Assembly: GCF_000236805.1 (NCBI RefSeq)
Contig: NZ_AGFX01000029.1
Location: 62,001 to 126,000, forward strand
DNA length: 64,000 nt
Source: Paenibacillus peoriae KCTC 3763
Lineage (GTDB): Bacteria > Bacillota > Bacilli > Paenibacillales > Paenibacillaceae
Reading direction: 5' to 3'
In this document: positions 32,806 through 41,920 of the stretch, piece by piece
Numbering within the stretch: position 1 is the stretch's first letter
Layout of the letters: every line of letters starts with the position of its first letter
The notes under the pieces: model-generated
What the model saw: the letters and a program-made list of their open reading frames with translations, nothing else
Database searches by the model: none
Told to the model about the DNA's origin: nothing
Position numbers and translations under genes: made by a program

Positions 32806-35448
32806 ATGAATCCAAATCACAAACCAATACAATCCTTTAAAATCGTACAGTTCATAATAACCATCTACAGGCAGCGAATGACGCGTATTTTGCTACCGCT
32901 GGCTGTACTGGCTTTTATTATATGGGAGGCTGGACGTGAGCTAAAAAGCTTCAATCTGGCGCGTATGCTTCATGAGCTGCGGCGAATGGATGCCGTATTC
33001 CTCATCGAAATCGGCGTGTTCTCACTGGTAGCCGTGGCAGCCATGAGCGCATACGATTACGTGATCAGGCATCATTTCAAGCTTCAGGTCAAGCCTGGAA
33101 CGACATTTCGGTACGCCTGGATCTCCAATACCTTCAATAATGTCTTTGGCTTTGCAGGCTTTACAGGCGCGGGACTACGCACTGTGCTGTACAAAAAAAA
33201 CGGCGTGCCGCTGGGTGTCATTACCTCTGCGGTCGTATTCCTTTCACCTATCGTCATTACAGGATTGTCTTTACTGGCTTGGGGAGTCATTATCCATCTG
33301 TATCCGGTCCAGCCCGTACTGGATGCTCATCCGTGGCTTCATTGGGCGCTATGGGGAATGGCGTTGTACCTGCCGCTGTTTCTGATCCTTCAACGATCCA
33401 AGCGTTACGCCAAATGGTTCAATAAGGGAGAAGGCCGGCTCTCCTGGTCCACTATCTCCGCCTCCATTGGCGCTTCGCTGCTGGAATGGCTGCTGGCCGG
33501 TCTTACCTTTGCATGGATCGGCTCATACTTGCTCCATGAGCTGCCAATCAATGCCGTGTTCGGCATTTATGTCATTGCCGCGATAGCCGGACTCATCAGT
33601 CTCGCACCCGGAGGGGTCGGTGCTTTCGACATCATTGCCCTGCTTGGACTGCAATTGGAGGGTGCCAATCCGGATCGGACCCTGGCTGTGCTATTGGTCT
33701 TTCGCGTCTTTTATTTCATCATTCCGTGGCTGGTCGGCCTGGTCTTGGCCGCACTGGAGATGATTCCGCGCAACGAGCGCTTGAGCCAGCTGGCTGAGAC
33801 AGGTTGGGATTACTCCCTCAATGCCTGGCAGAAGGTATGGGGCTGGCCTGGTCAGTTCCGGTTTTTGGCCGATCTGGGGGTATGGGCGCTTGGTAAGCTC
33901 GTACTCATCTCAGGCGTTGTGCTTCTTTTGTCTGCGGCTACCCCCGGCCTGTTATATCGGCTTCGTTTTGCCGAGCATTTGCTCAGTCTGCCTGTCATGC
34001 GCTTATCGCATGATATCTCGGTCATCATCGGGATTATGCTTGTCGTCCTGTCCCACGGGATATCGCTGCGTATTCGCAGAGCATTGCGATTAACGTTGAT
34101 ACTGCTGTTGGCGGGTGCTATTTTCACCTTCATCAAAGGTCTGGATTTTGAAGAAGCCTTGTTCCTGCTGTTCGTGGCATTAATGCTGTGGATTTCGCGT
34201 TCACGGTTTTATCGGGTCAGTGCGCCGCTGAATCGGCACAACATTTTTATATGGGGCGGGTTATCTCTCCTCGTGACCGGGGCCTATTTTATGATTGGAG
34301 CAGGCTCCAATACTCCGTTTATGCGCCATCTGCATGCCAAGGTTCATCTGGATTTTTTTATGAATCGCAGCGATTATGGGGTTACTGCCGTGTTCAGTTT
34401 GATTTTGGCATGGGTGTTCCTGACGGTGTATTTCTTCCTTAGACCACAGCGCAGAATCGGAAATCTGCCCGACGCACAGGAGCTGGATAAGCTAAAGGAG
34501 TTTTTGGATCGACAGGGCGGTAATCTCGTTTCTCATATGCTTTTTCTCGGTGATAAATATCTGTATTGGACCAAGAACGAAGAAGTGGCTATTCCCTATG
34601 CTCGCAGCCGGGACAAGCTGATTGTATTGGGCGACCCGCTCGGTCCAAAAGAACGGGTGAGTGAAGCGATTCAGGAATTCCAGCGCTTCGCAGATCGGTA
34701 TGCGTTGACGGCTGTATTTTATCAGGCATCACCGGAGTATTTGTCCATCTATCACGAGAACGGCTATCGCTTTTTCAAGCTGGGCGAGGAAGCGCTGGTG
34801 CCACTGGAGTCCTTTACACTGACAGGCAAAAGCAACCAGGCGCTGCGCAGCGCCAAAAACCGCTTTGACCGCGAGGGCTACTCGTTCGAAATGATTCAGC
34901 CGCCTCTAAAATCGTCACTCATGGAGGAACTGCGTCATATTTCTAACATCTGGCTGGAAGGACGCAAGGAAAAGGGATATTCACTCGGCTGGTTCAAAGA
35001 ACCTTATCTTCAGCTAGCACCCATTGCACTGTTAAAGGACCCCGAAGGAAAGGTCATCGCCTTTGCTACAATGGCCCCTGCCTATGATCGTGGACAGACG
35101 GTTTCCATTGATCTGATGCGCCACCTGCCTGACACACCGAATGGCACGATGGACTACTTATTCACACGGGTCATTGAGTGGTCCAAGGAGAACGGGTATA
35201 CGACATTTAATCTCGGCATGGCACCACTGTCTCAGGTAGGACAAAGTGAAAAGGCACTGCGCGAGGAAAAGCTGGCCAGGCTCGTGTTTCAATATGGGGG
35301 GAATTTCTACGGCTTTCAGGGGCTTCGACGCTTTAAAGATAAGTTCAAGCCGCAGTGGGAGCCACGCTATCTGGCCTATCCGGCTTCTGTCTTTTTGCCA
35401 ATCCTGACACTGGATCTGGTATATCTCGTGTCCAAGCGTTCGGACTAA
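32806..35448 (+). CDS. mprF: Phosphatidylglycerol lysyltransferase/flippase
   Basis: The ATG at 32806 follows AGGTGAATCG. The 880-residue protein has about 14 membrane helices (N-terminal flippase part, about 20-540) with FGFAGFTGAGLRTV and LAPGGVGAFD, and a soluble C-terminal GNAT-like synthase domain (about 560-870) with VVLGDPLG-type motif, NRFDREGYSFE, KEKGYSLGWF and NLGMAPLS. It aminoacylates phosphatidylglycerol from Lys-tRNA (or Ala-tRNA) and flips the lipid, lowering surface charge against cationic peptides. A very strong terminator follows. Confidence 0.93.
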   Translation: MNPNHKPIQSFKIVQFIITIYRQRMTRILLPLAVLAFIIWEAGRELKSFNLARMLHELRRMDAVFLIEIGVFSLVAVAAMSAYDYVIRHHFKLQVKPGTTFRYAWISNTFNNVFGFAGFTGAGLRTVLYKKNGVPLGVITSAVVFLSPIVITGLSLLAWGVIIHLYPVQPVLDAHPWLHWALWGMALYLPLFLILQRSKRYAKWFNKGEGRLSWSTISASIGASLLEWLLAGLTFAWIGSYLLHELPINAVFGIYVIAAIAGLISLAPGGVGAFDIIALLGLQLEGANPDRTLAVLLVFRVFYFIIPWLVGLVLAALEMIPRNERLSQLAETGWDYSLNAWQKVWGWPGQFRFLADLGVWALGKLVLISGVVLLLSAATPGLLYRLRFAEHLLSLPVMRLSHDISVIIGIMLVVLSHGISLRIRRALRLTLILLLAGAIFTFIKGLDFEEALFLLFVALMLWISRSRFYRVSAPLNRHNIFIWGGLSLLVTGAYFMIGAGSNTPFMRHLHAKVHLDFFMNRSDYGVTAVFSLILAWVFLTVYFFLRPQRRIGNLPDAQELDKLKEFLDRQGGNLVSHMLFLGDKYLYWTKNEEVAIPYARSRDKLIVLGDPLGPKERVSEAIQEFQRFADRYALTAVFYQASPEYLSIYHENGYRFFKLGEEALVPLESFTLTGKSNQALRSAKNRFDREGYSFEMIQPPLKSSLMEELRHISNIWLEGRKEKGYSLGWFKEPYLQLAPIALLKDPEGKVIAFATMAPAYDRGQTVSIDLMRHLPDTPNGTMDYLFTRVIEWSKENGYTTFNLGMAPLSQVGQSEKALREEKLARLVFQYGGNFYGFQGLRRFKDKFKPQWEPRYLAYPASVFLPILTLDLVYLVSKRSD

Positions 35449-35483
35449 ACGAGAGCATGCTGAGAACAGCAAAACCCAACAGC

Positions 35484-35530
35484 AAAAAAGGGTGTTCCGC
35501 AACCAGCAACGGTTGCAGGAACACCCTTTT
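35484..35530 (+). terminator. Strong bidirectional terminator after mprF
   Basis: GGGTGTTCCGCAACC and GGTTGCAGGAACACCC form a 15-bp stem (one bulged A) with a 6-base loop, flanked by A and T runs, serving mprF and the convergent nitroreductase. Confidence 0.92.
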
Positions 35531-35547
35531 GATTTTGAAAGGATTCC

Positions 35548-36174
35548 TTAGAAGCTGCCTTTTACAACAACTTCGGACAGAGGAAAACGTCCTGATGGAC
35601 GTGCTGGCACTTGTGCCTTACCTACACTAATAAGCACGGTTGGCAGGTAACGTGCTGGAATGTTGAATTGCTCGATCAGCTGTGCTGGAATGAAACCACC
35701 CATAGCGCAAGTGTCATAACCAAGAGATTTAGCAGCCAGCATAATGTTTTGTGCCGCAAAAGCAGAGTTCAGGATCGCTGCATCGCGAGCCACTTGCGGA
35801 CTTTGGTATGCACCGTTGATTTGGCCCACCAAGGCATCACGAATTTCTGCTGGCAATGTGCCTGCTTCTACCGCTTGATCATAAATGACTGCGTTACGGT
35901 TTGCTTCCAAATCGCCCAACACGGCAATCGTTACGGAGCTTTCCGCGACTTGACCCTGGTTGTAGGCGATAGGCAGCAATTTTTGCTTGTCCGCTTCGCT
36001 TTCAATCACGAGGAATTTCCAGTGTTGAAGATTCCAGGCAGAAGGCGCTTCTATAGCAGCTGTCAAAATAGCTTCCAGGTCGCCCTCCGGCAATTTAAAA
36101 TCCTTCACATAGCTTTTCACCGCGTGTCTTTCACTAATAACAGAAAGTGTTTCGTTCTTTTGGATGCTTGACAT
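35548..36174 (-). CDS. Nitroreductase-family oxidoreductase
   Basis: The Met at 36174 follows AGGAG at good spacing. The 208 residues have the FMN-binding pattern of the family: ERHAVKSYV at the start, APSAWNLQHWKFLVI, and GYDTCAMGGF near residue 160. It probably reduces nitro compounds or quinones with NAD(P)H in the cytoplasm, like Bacillus YdgI or YodC. The in vivo substrate is unknown. Single gene. Confidence 0.88.
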   Translation of the reverse strand: MSSIQKNETLSVISERHAVKSYVKDFKLPEGDLEAILTAAIEAPSAWNLQHWKFLVIESEADKQKLLPIAYNQGQVAESSVTIAVLGDLEANRNAVIYDQAVEAGTLPAEIRDALVGQINGAYQSPQVARDAAILNSAFAAQNIMLAAKSLGYDTCAMGGFIPAQLIEQFNIPARYLPTVLISVGKAQVPARPSGRFPLSEVVVKGSF

Positions 36175-36414
36175 TGTGGGCACACTCCTAATGTTTTCAT
36201 AATATATATCTAACTTGAATTCTCATTAACTTCCCAAACTACTGCAATTATAAAAATGATAGTGAATGATGTCAATATGTTTAAGTAATGATGACCCTTC
36301 ACTCAAAATGCAGTAAAATACGTGTAAGACATTCATATCGGCAGATGCCCGCCGATCGGACAAGACACGATGAGTTTATTGGAATTCTTATTTGAATAAA
36401 AAAGGAGCGCTACT

Positions 36415-36891
36415 ATGATTGGATCATTTAAAAAAACGGATATTGCTTTGTTTGCCGCCTGGGTTGTAGCTTGTGTGGCTACATTAGGCAGTCTGTACCT
36501 CAGCGAAATTTTGGGGTATGAGCCCTGCAAGCTATGCTGGTTTCAGCGCATTCTGATGTATCCCCTGACCCTTTTGCTCGGGATCGCTTATTTTCGGGGA
36601 GATACGGGAATACGCCGTTATGTCATGCCCCTGGCTATCATTGGAGGCGCCATTGCGGCCTATCATTTTACGATTCAGCGTATCCATGCAGCCGCCAATG
36701 CAGCTACGCAAGCCTCAACCTCCTGCGGCAGAGTATCCTGTGAACAGGATTACCTGAACTGGTTTGATTTTATCACCATTCCTTTTCTCGCACTCATTGC
36801 CTTTATCCTTATTATTGCAGCGATGGGTTATATTATGCGCCAGGAGAAAAAATCAGCTCAGGGAGAGGTACAAGCCAAGGTTCTCGCATAA
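36415..36891 (+). CDS. bdbC: DsbB/BdbC-type disulfide oxidoreductase
   Basis: A 158-residue membrane protein with four helices (about 12-30, 42-60, 68-85, 120-142). The first cysteine pair is in EPCKLCWFQRI (CxxC by a membrane boundary, the BdbC signature); a second pair is in TSCGRVSCEQD. It re-oxidises a DsbA-like partner and passes electrons to quinone. No bdbD gene is adjacent. A ribosome site AAAAGGAGCG precedes the ATG. Confidence 0.9.
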   Translation: MIGSFKKTDIALFAAWVVACVATLGSLYLSEILGYEPCKLCWFQRILMYPLTLLLGIAYFRGDTGIRRYVMPLAIIGGAIAAYHFTIQRIHAAANAATQASTSCGRVSCEQDYLNWFDFITIPFLALIAFILIIAAMGYIMRQEKKSAQGEVQAKVLA

Positions 36892-37009
36892 ACATGATAG
36901 TGACCCGATTATAGGGCCAGGCACCACCTTGAGGCGTATAATCCGCTTGCCGGAGGAAAGACTGTGACTAAATATATCTATTACATATGTGTTATAATAA
37001 TAGAGGTTT

Positions 37010-37018
37010 GCAGTCTGT
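37010..37018 (+). promoter_or_regulatory. Extended -10 promoter upstream of the CcdC-like gene
   Basis: TGTTATAAT (TG followed by a perfect TATAAT, ending at about position 37000) lies within 60 bases of the CcdC-like start. No good -35 is seen. The coordinates are approximate, within about 20 bases upstream. Confidence 0.35.
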
Positions 37019-37057
37019 CCAATAACGCTTACATTCCTTATAGAGGGGGCCCAGTTC

Positions 37058-37537
37058 ATGTTTCATATCAGCACCCCATTTCTGCAATATGGCGCGACCT
37101 TCGGCATGATCCTAATCGCTATTTCGGCTATTTTTATCCGCATGAAGACAGGTCATCGTCCTATTAACGCCAAAAAGATCATCATCCCTCCACTCGGCAT
37201 GAGCACCGGCTTTATGATGTTTGTCGTGCCGGAGATACGGGTTCCCTGGCTTTGGGCACTTGGCGCTTTTCTGATAGGCTGGTCCATTTTTTCCTATCCG
37301 CTGATCCGCAGTACCAAGTTTGAACTTCAAGAAGGGAAGGTTTACGTACAACGTTCGCGGGCCTTCTTTTTTATCCTGATCAGCCTGCTGATCGTCCGGC
37401 TGCTGCTGCATGAGTTTATTCAGCATTACATCACTATTCCGCAGACAGCAGGGCTATTCTTTATATTAGCCTTCGGAACCTTGCTGCACTGGCGGCTGCG
37501 TATGTATTTTCAGTATCGCGAATTTGTTTCGAGCTGA
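37058..37537 (+). CDS. CcdC-like membrane protein (DUF1453 type)
   Basis: 159 residues with five membrane helices. The pattern FIRMKTGHRPINAKKIIIPP, STGFMMFVVPEIRVPW and HWRLRMYFQY is that of the CcdC/YneN-like family. In Bacillus it lies beside ccdA in cytochrome c biogenesis, though CcdC itself is not essential there. Here it follows bdbC, another thiol redox membrane gene. GAGGGGGCCCAGTTC precedes the ATG. Confidence 0.85.
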   Translation: MFHISTPFLQYGATFGMILIAISAIFIRMKTGHRPINAKKIIIPPLGMSTGFMMFVVPEIRVPWLWALGAFLIGWSIFSYPLIRSTKFELQEGKVYVQRSRAFFFILISLLIVRLLLHEFIQHYITIPQTAGLFFILAFGTLLHWRLRMYFQYREFVSS

Positions 37538-37594
37538 GACGTAAGCCTGCATCTGACCAACAGGAATTTACATGCATCATGGCATGTTGCTGTA

Positions 37595-37646
37595 TAGACC
37601 AAAAAGACACGTTCTCCCAGCAGGAGCCGTGCCTTTTTGGTCTTTT
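37595..37646 (+). terminator. Convergent terminator, CcdC-like gene and map
   Basis: AGACCAAAAAG/CTTTTTGGTCT and CACG/CGTG form an interrupted long stem with T and A runs. Confidence 0.8.
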
Positions 37647-37696
37647 GGTTTAGTTGGGGCAGCATGTGCTGTATGCTACCCGGTTGCTGTCTCTTC

Positions 37697-38443
37697 TTAT
37701 TGCTGAGTCAAAATAATCGGGCCGTCCGCTGTAATCGCCAACGTGTGCTCGTACTGCGCCGACAAGCCGCCGTCCATTGTACGTGCGGTCCAGCCGTCCG
37801 CATCAATTTTACTGCGGTATGTGCCTGTGTTGAGCATCGGCTCGATCGTAATGACCATGCCTTCTTTCAGGCGCGGCCCGCGGTGTGGGGGTCCGTAATG
37901 CGGAACCTGTGGTTGCTCATGCATTTCTTCCCCGATGCCATGCCCAATAAATTCGCGTACGACCGAGAAGCCTTCCGCTTCTGCATAAGTTTGAATCGCA
38001 TGGGAAATGTCCCCGATCCGGTTACCGATAACCGCCTGCTCAATCCCTTTATACAGAGATTCTTTGGTGACGTCCAGCAGCTTTTGTGCCTGCTCAGACA
38101 CGTTACCCACTGCATACGACCAGGCAGAATCCGCCAGCCAGCCGTTCAGGTTCACAACCATATCGATGGTTACGATATCTCCGTCCTTCAACGGCGTCTT
38201 GTTCGGAAATCCATGACAAATCACATCGTTAGGTGATCCGCAAGTTGCAAACTGGTAGCCGTTATAGCCCTTTTGCTCCGGCGTTGCACCATGCTTTTTC
38301 ATGAATGATTCCGCAAACGCGTCAATTTCCAGTGTTGTAATACCCGGCTTGATCATTTTGGCAATTTCCCGGTGACAAGCAGCCAAAATCTCGCCAGCTT
38401 TTTTCATATTTTCAATTTGTTCTTTGGTTTTAATGATAATCAT
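37697..38443 (-). CDS. map: Methionine aminopeptidase, type I
   Basis: The Met at 38443 follows GGAG; the 40 upstream in-frame codons are not conserved. The 248 residues carry the metal ligands Asp in VTIDMVV, Asp in ADSAWSY, His in GHGIGEEMHE, Glu in ITIEPML and Glu in QYEHTLAI. It removes the initiator Met from new proteins. Usual length for type I. It is not in the ribosomal-protein cluster, so it is probably an additional copy. Confidence 0.94.
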   Translation of the reverse strand: MIIIKTKEQIENMKKAGEILAACHREIAKMIKPGITTLEIDAFAESFMKKHGATPEQKGYNGYQFATCGSPNDVICHGFPNKTPLKDGDIVTIDMVVNLNGWLADSAWSYAVGNVSEQAQKLLDVTKESLYKGIEQAVIGNRIGDISHAIQTYAEAEGFSVVREFIGHGIGEEMHEQPQVPHYGPPHRGPRLKEGMVITIEPMLNTGTYRSKIDADGWTARTMDGGLSAQYEHTLAITADGPIILTQQ

Positions 38444-38587
38444 TAAACGGTCTCCTTCTTTTCCATGTTCGTTCCACTTTTCACTACTTCCTTTTGCTGC
38501 TTCTATTGTAACGCTAAAAGCAGCGAAATGGAACCGATGTCCATTGATACCGTTTACAAGCATCTTAAATTGGGTATATAATACCCG

Positions 38588-38608
38588 TAACTTGTATGCA
38601 AGTATGCA
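38588..38608 (+). promoter_or_regulatory. Predicted GntR operator at gntR
   Basis: AACTTGTATGCAAGTATGCA lies 28 bases before the gntR start. It resembles the Bacillus GntR operator ATACTTGTATACAAGTAT. It suggests autoregulation relieved by gluconate. Confidence 0.6.
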
Positions 38609-38635
38609 AAATCATTTCCAAGATAGGAGTATCCT

Positions 38636-39331
38636 ATGAAATATCCAACAACCTGGTTACAGGGTGCAGCACTTGGGGAAAGGATTGCTTGTGAACTCCG
38701 GCTCCAGATTATACGCGGCATACAGCCCCCCGGCACTGTGCTGTCCGAGAACCAGATTGCTGCCGATTTCGGCACAAGTCGTTCTCCTGTACGCGAAGCC
38801 TTGAAGGTGCTTGCCGGTGAAGGGCTTCTCCGTCTGGAGCGCATGGGAGCGATTGTCATCGGCATGACCCCCGCTGATATGGAGGAGCTGTTCGACGTAA
38901 GAAAGCTGATTGAGCATTTTGTTGTACAAAGGTACGTACATAGCGATAATACCGGATTGGTGACCGCTTTAAACCAAATGATCGACAAAATGGAAGTCGC
39001 TCTCAAGCACAGAGATGTCGCCGAATTTTCTCTTCAGGACTTTAATTTCCATGAAGCCTTGGTTCTGGAGGCAGGCCATACCCGTATTCTTCATACCTGG
39101 AATGGAATGAGACAGCTGATCCTGACGGTCATGCTGGCTGCCACGGAACAACGCTTTGCGTCCAACATTGAAGAATCCCAAGTTACGATCCACAAACATC
39201 GCACCTTTGCGAACGCTTTAGACCAGGGCGATACGCAGGAGTTATTCGAGTTTATTGAGGATCATTATCGAGATACTCGCAACGCGGTTAACGACAGCGT
39301 GCTGTCTCCCTATCACAAGGCACGGTCCTAG
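38636..39331 (+). CDS. gntR: GntR-family repressor of the gluconate genes
   Basis: 231 residues. N-terminal winged helix (LSENQIAADFGTSRSPVREA) and a C-terminal FadR-type helical domain (about 80-225) with the metal-ligand pattern NFHEALVLEAGH. The context (gntP remnant and gntK downstream) supports the gluconate repressor. TAGGAGT precedes the ATG. Confidence 0.9.
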   Translation: MKYPTTWLQGAALGERIACELRLQIIRGIQPPGTVLSENQIAADFGTSRSPVREALKVLAGEGLLRLERMGAIVIGMTPADMEELFDVRKLIEHFVVQRYVHSDNTGLVTALNQMIDKMEVALKHRDVAEFSLQDFNFHEALVLEAGHTRILHTWNGMRQLILTVMLAATEQRFASNIEESQVTIHKHRTFANALDQGDTQELFEFIEDHYRDTRNAVNDSVLSPYHKARS

Positions 39332-39360
39332 TCTGTACATGCATGACAAAGAGCCGATGC

Positions 39361-39397
39361 ACCGCGCTTTACGTGTTTTCAGCAGGCGCGGTTTTTC
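39361..39397 (+). terminator. gntR terminator
   Basis: ACCGCGC/GCGCGGT stem, 18-base loop and TTTTT. Confidence 0.75.
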
Positions 39398-39410
39398 TTT
39401 TAATTGAAGT

Positions 39411-39433
39411 TGTCGACAAGTATACATACAACT
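39411..39433 (+). promoter_or_regulatory. Second GntR-type operator, before the gntP remnant
   Basis: GACAAGTATACATACAAC shares the ACAAGTATnCATAC-type core with the site at 38588 read on the other strand. It lies between the gntR terminator and the gntP/gntK segment, so it could regulate gntK. Confidence 0.5.
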
Positions 39434-39445
39434 GCACACGAATGA

Positions 39446-39636
39446 ATAAGGAGGCATTTGCTTTTCTGGTCGCTGCGCTCATTCGTGTGGCCACCGGGTC
39501 CGCGACGGCCGCGATGACGACAGGCTCCGGTATTGTCGCACCCGTACTGGCACTCACGCCCGATGCGAATGTCGAGCTGGTCGTCCTTTCGGTTTGATTA
39601 TGCCACTGAGTGTGTTAATTTAACGATAAAGAGCTA
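39446..39636 (+). pseudogene. gntP: Deletion remnant of the gluconate permease gene
   Basis: In one frame the segment encodes AFLVAALIRVATGSATAAM, TTGSGIVAPVLALTPDANVE and LVVLS, a conserved late segment of GntP-type gluconate:H+ symporters. After VVLSV comes a stop, and in another frame FGLIMPLSVLI and stop follow, looking like the last membrane helix of the same protein. All of the N-terminal part (over 300 codons) is missing. This fits one or two internal deletions between gntR and gntK. Confidence 0.75.
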
Positions 39637-39664
39637 ATAACAGTAAGTGAAGGGGAGATTGACT

Positions 39665-41218
39665 ATGACAGACACCCGATATATGATCGGCGTCGATATC
39701 GGTACGACCAGTACCAAAGCAGTGCTATTTGAGGAAAACGGCAATATTGCCGCCCAGCATCATGTAGGCTATCCGCTGCATACACCTGAGCCCGATGCGG
39801 CGGAACAGGACCCGGAAGATATTTTCAAAGCCGTTGTAACCACGGTGCAAGAGGTCATGAGGCAAAGCGGAGTGCCATCCGAGCATGTGCTCTTCGTATC
39901 CTTCAGTTCGGCCATGCACAGCGTACTGGCGGTGGACAAAAACGGCAAGCCGTTGACCGCCTCCATCACCTGGGCAGATAACCGCAGCGCCAAATGGGCT
40001 GAAGCGCTCAAGCATAAGTACAACGGACACGACATTTACTTACGCACCGGTACGCCCGTTCATCCCATGTCACCGCTGACGAAGCTGATGTGGATCACAC
40101 GGGATTTACCGGATGTGGCGGCCCAGACGTACAAATTCATTTCGATTAAAGAATATGTATTTGCCCGGTTATTCCATCAATATGTGGTCGATCATTCGAT
40201 TGCTTCCGCGACAGGTCTCATGAATTTGCAGCAGCTGGATTGGGACGAAGAGGCGCTGCGCATTGCAGGTGTGACGAAGGAACAACTGTCCGAACTGGTG
40301 CCGACGACTGATGTGCTGCAAGGGCTGGATAAGAACTATGCCCATGACATGGGCCTGATGGAGACGACTCCTTTTGTTATCGGGGCGAGTGACGGTGTCT
40401 TGTCCAACCTCGGTGTGAATGCAATCAAACCGGGAGTTGTCGCGGTCACCATCGGTACTAGTGGAGCCATCCGTACCGTGGTCGATCAGCCGCTGACCGA
40501 TGACAAGGGACGCTTTTTCTGCTATGCGTTGACCGAAAAGCTGTGGGTGATCGGTGGTCCGGTGAATAACGGCGGAATTGTGTTTCGCTGGATACGGGAT
40601 GAATTTGCAGCCTCCGAGGTGGAAACGGCCAAACGCTTGGGAATCGATCCGTATCATGTACTGACAAAAATTGCGGAACAGGTACGCCCCGGCTCCGACG
40701 GTCTGCTCTTTCTTCCGTATTTATCCGGCGAACGGGCACCTCTGTGGGACCCGAATGCACGCGGCTCTTTCTTTGGACTATCCCTGCGCCACAAAAAAGA
40801 GCATATGATTCGCTCCGCACTGGAGGGCGTGCTGTTCAACCTGTACACGGTCATGCTCGCTATGGAAGAGGTCATCGGCAGACCGTCAGTCATTCACGCT
40901 ACTGGAGGATTCGCACGCTCGGAGCTGTGGCGTCAACTTATGGCGGATATTTTCGATCAGAAGGTCGTTATCCCCGAAAGTCTGGAGAGCTCCTGTCTCG
41001 GCGCAGCTATTCTGGGCTTGTATGCCCTGGGACGAATTGATTCGCTGGATGCAGTATCCAGTATGATCGGCACCACTCACCAGCATAAGCCTGTGGCAGA
41101 GCATGTAGATATTTACCGCGGGTTACTGCCGATTTATATCCGTGTCTCACGTAAATTTGAAGAAGAGTTCAAGGATATTGCGGAGTTTCAGGCCAAGTCC
41201 CTACAAGCCTCAAATTAA
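39665..41218 (+). CDS. gntK: Gluconate kinase (FGGY family)
   Basis: The ATG at 39665 follows AGGGGAGA. The 517 residues show the FGGY pattern: YMIGVDIGTTSTKAV (phosphate 1), WADNRSAKWA, VGASDGVLSNLG-type loop (IGASDGVLSNLG), TIGTSGAIR and ATGGFARSELW. It makes 6-phosphogluconate from gluconate and ATP. With gntP broken next to it, uptake must come from another permease if the pathway is used. Confidence 0.92.
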   Translation: MTDTRYMIGVDIGTTSTKAVLFEENGNIAAQHHVGYPLHTPEPDAAEQDPEDIFKAVVTTVQEVMRQSGVPSEHVLFVSFSSAMHSVLAVDKNGKPLTASITWADNRSAKWAEALKHKYNGHDIYLRTGTPVHPMSPLTKLMWITRDLPDVAAQTYKFISIKEYVFARLFHQYVVDHSIASATGLMNLQQLDWDEEALRIAGVTKEQLSELVPTTDVLQGLDKNYAHDMGLMETTPFVIGASDGVLSNLGVNAIKPGVVAVTIGTSGAIRTVVDQPLTDDKGRFFCYALTEKLWVIGGPVNNGGIVFRWIRDEFAASEVETAKRLGIDPYHVLTKIAEQVRPGSDGLLFLPYLSGERAPLWDPNARGSFFGLSLRHKKEHMIRSALEGVLFNLYTVMLAMEEVIGRPSVIHATGGFARSELWRQLMADIFDQKVVIPESLESSCLGAAILGLYALGRIDSLDAVSSMIGTTHQHKPVAEHVDIYRGLLPIYIRVSRKFEEEFKDIAEFQAKSLQASN

Positions 41219-41305
41219 TGGAACCTGTTACAGCATGGTTGCGTATTACCGTTTCATAAGAACCTGTCTATGTAAACTGGACACGATAAGAAGGAGGATT
41301 AGACG

Positions 41306-41485
41306 ATGCTCAAAAACATACTGCACCGCCTGCTACATTCCACCTCTCATTCTCATAAGCGGCGATACAGCAGCTCAGATCGCTACTACGACCGTAGACG
41401 CCATTCTTCATCGGACGGCTACAAAAACAGTCATAACGGACACCGATATTACAAAGACAAACGTCGTCATTACTCCAGTTCCTAA
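41306..41485 (+). CDS. Small basic His/Arg/Tyr/Ser-rich protein, 59 residues
   Basis: AAGGAGGATTAGACG precedes the ATG. The product (MLKNILHRLLHSTSHSHKRR at the start, ending RRHYSSS) is highly basic with repeated SSSD and RR/YY segments and no hydrophobic core. Composition like this occurs in spore coat or crust-associated small proteins of Bacillales, which is only a suggestion. It is followed by a strong terminator. Confidence 0.6.
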   Translation: MLKNILHRLLHSTSHSHKRRYSSSDRYYDRRRHSSSDGYKNSHNGHRYYKDKRRHYSSS

Positions 41486-41578
41486 CCGAGTAGCAAGAAA
41501 TAGTAACAGGAAGCGGCAACAGGATATTGCGATGGAATATATCGGAACACAGGAAGGAACGATAGCTCCTTCAATCCT

Positions 41579-41621
41579 AATAAAGCGAAGCCCCCTCTCA
41601 TCAAGAGGACTTCGCTTTATT
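41579..41621 (+). terminator. Terminator after the small basic protein (bidirectional)
   Basis: AATAAAGCGAAG and CTTCGCTTTATT form a perfect 12-bp outer stem. Confidence 0.85.
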
Positions 41622-41686
41622 GTTGTACACCCTTCTTATGCAGGGCAACATCTGTGCATTTTACAGGAAATCGGCTATCGCCGATA

Positions 41687-41806
41687 TTACAGAAATAAGG
41701 TTTTGCATATAATTACCAGCAAAATAAACAGAACCAGAATTGCTCCTACAGAAGTCCAGACTCCTGGACCGTGACCCCAACCACCTACACCACACATATG
41801 ACTCAT
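41687..41806 (-). CDS. YjcZ-family-like single-pass small protein, 39 residues
   Basis: AAAGGAGTGTTGTAA precedes the ATG. A Gly/His/Trp-rich start (MSHMCGVGGWGHGPGVW) is followed by a membrane helix (GAILVLFILLVIICK) that is nearly identical to the helix of the 5685..5804 protein; both are 39 residues long. Probably a small sporulation or envelope protein. Confidence 0.7.
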   Translation of the reverse strand: MSHMCGVGGWGHGPGVWTSVGAILVLFILLVIICKTLFL

Positions 41807-41920
41807 TTACAACACTCCTTTCGCTCATTTACAGGATCATTGTATGTATATCTGGTCAAATGCGTAAGGGGCATCCCCCCATTTTTCCGGCGAATGCCTG
41901 GCTATCTTTATGGGCTGGCA

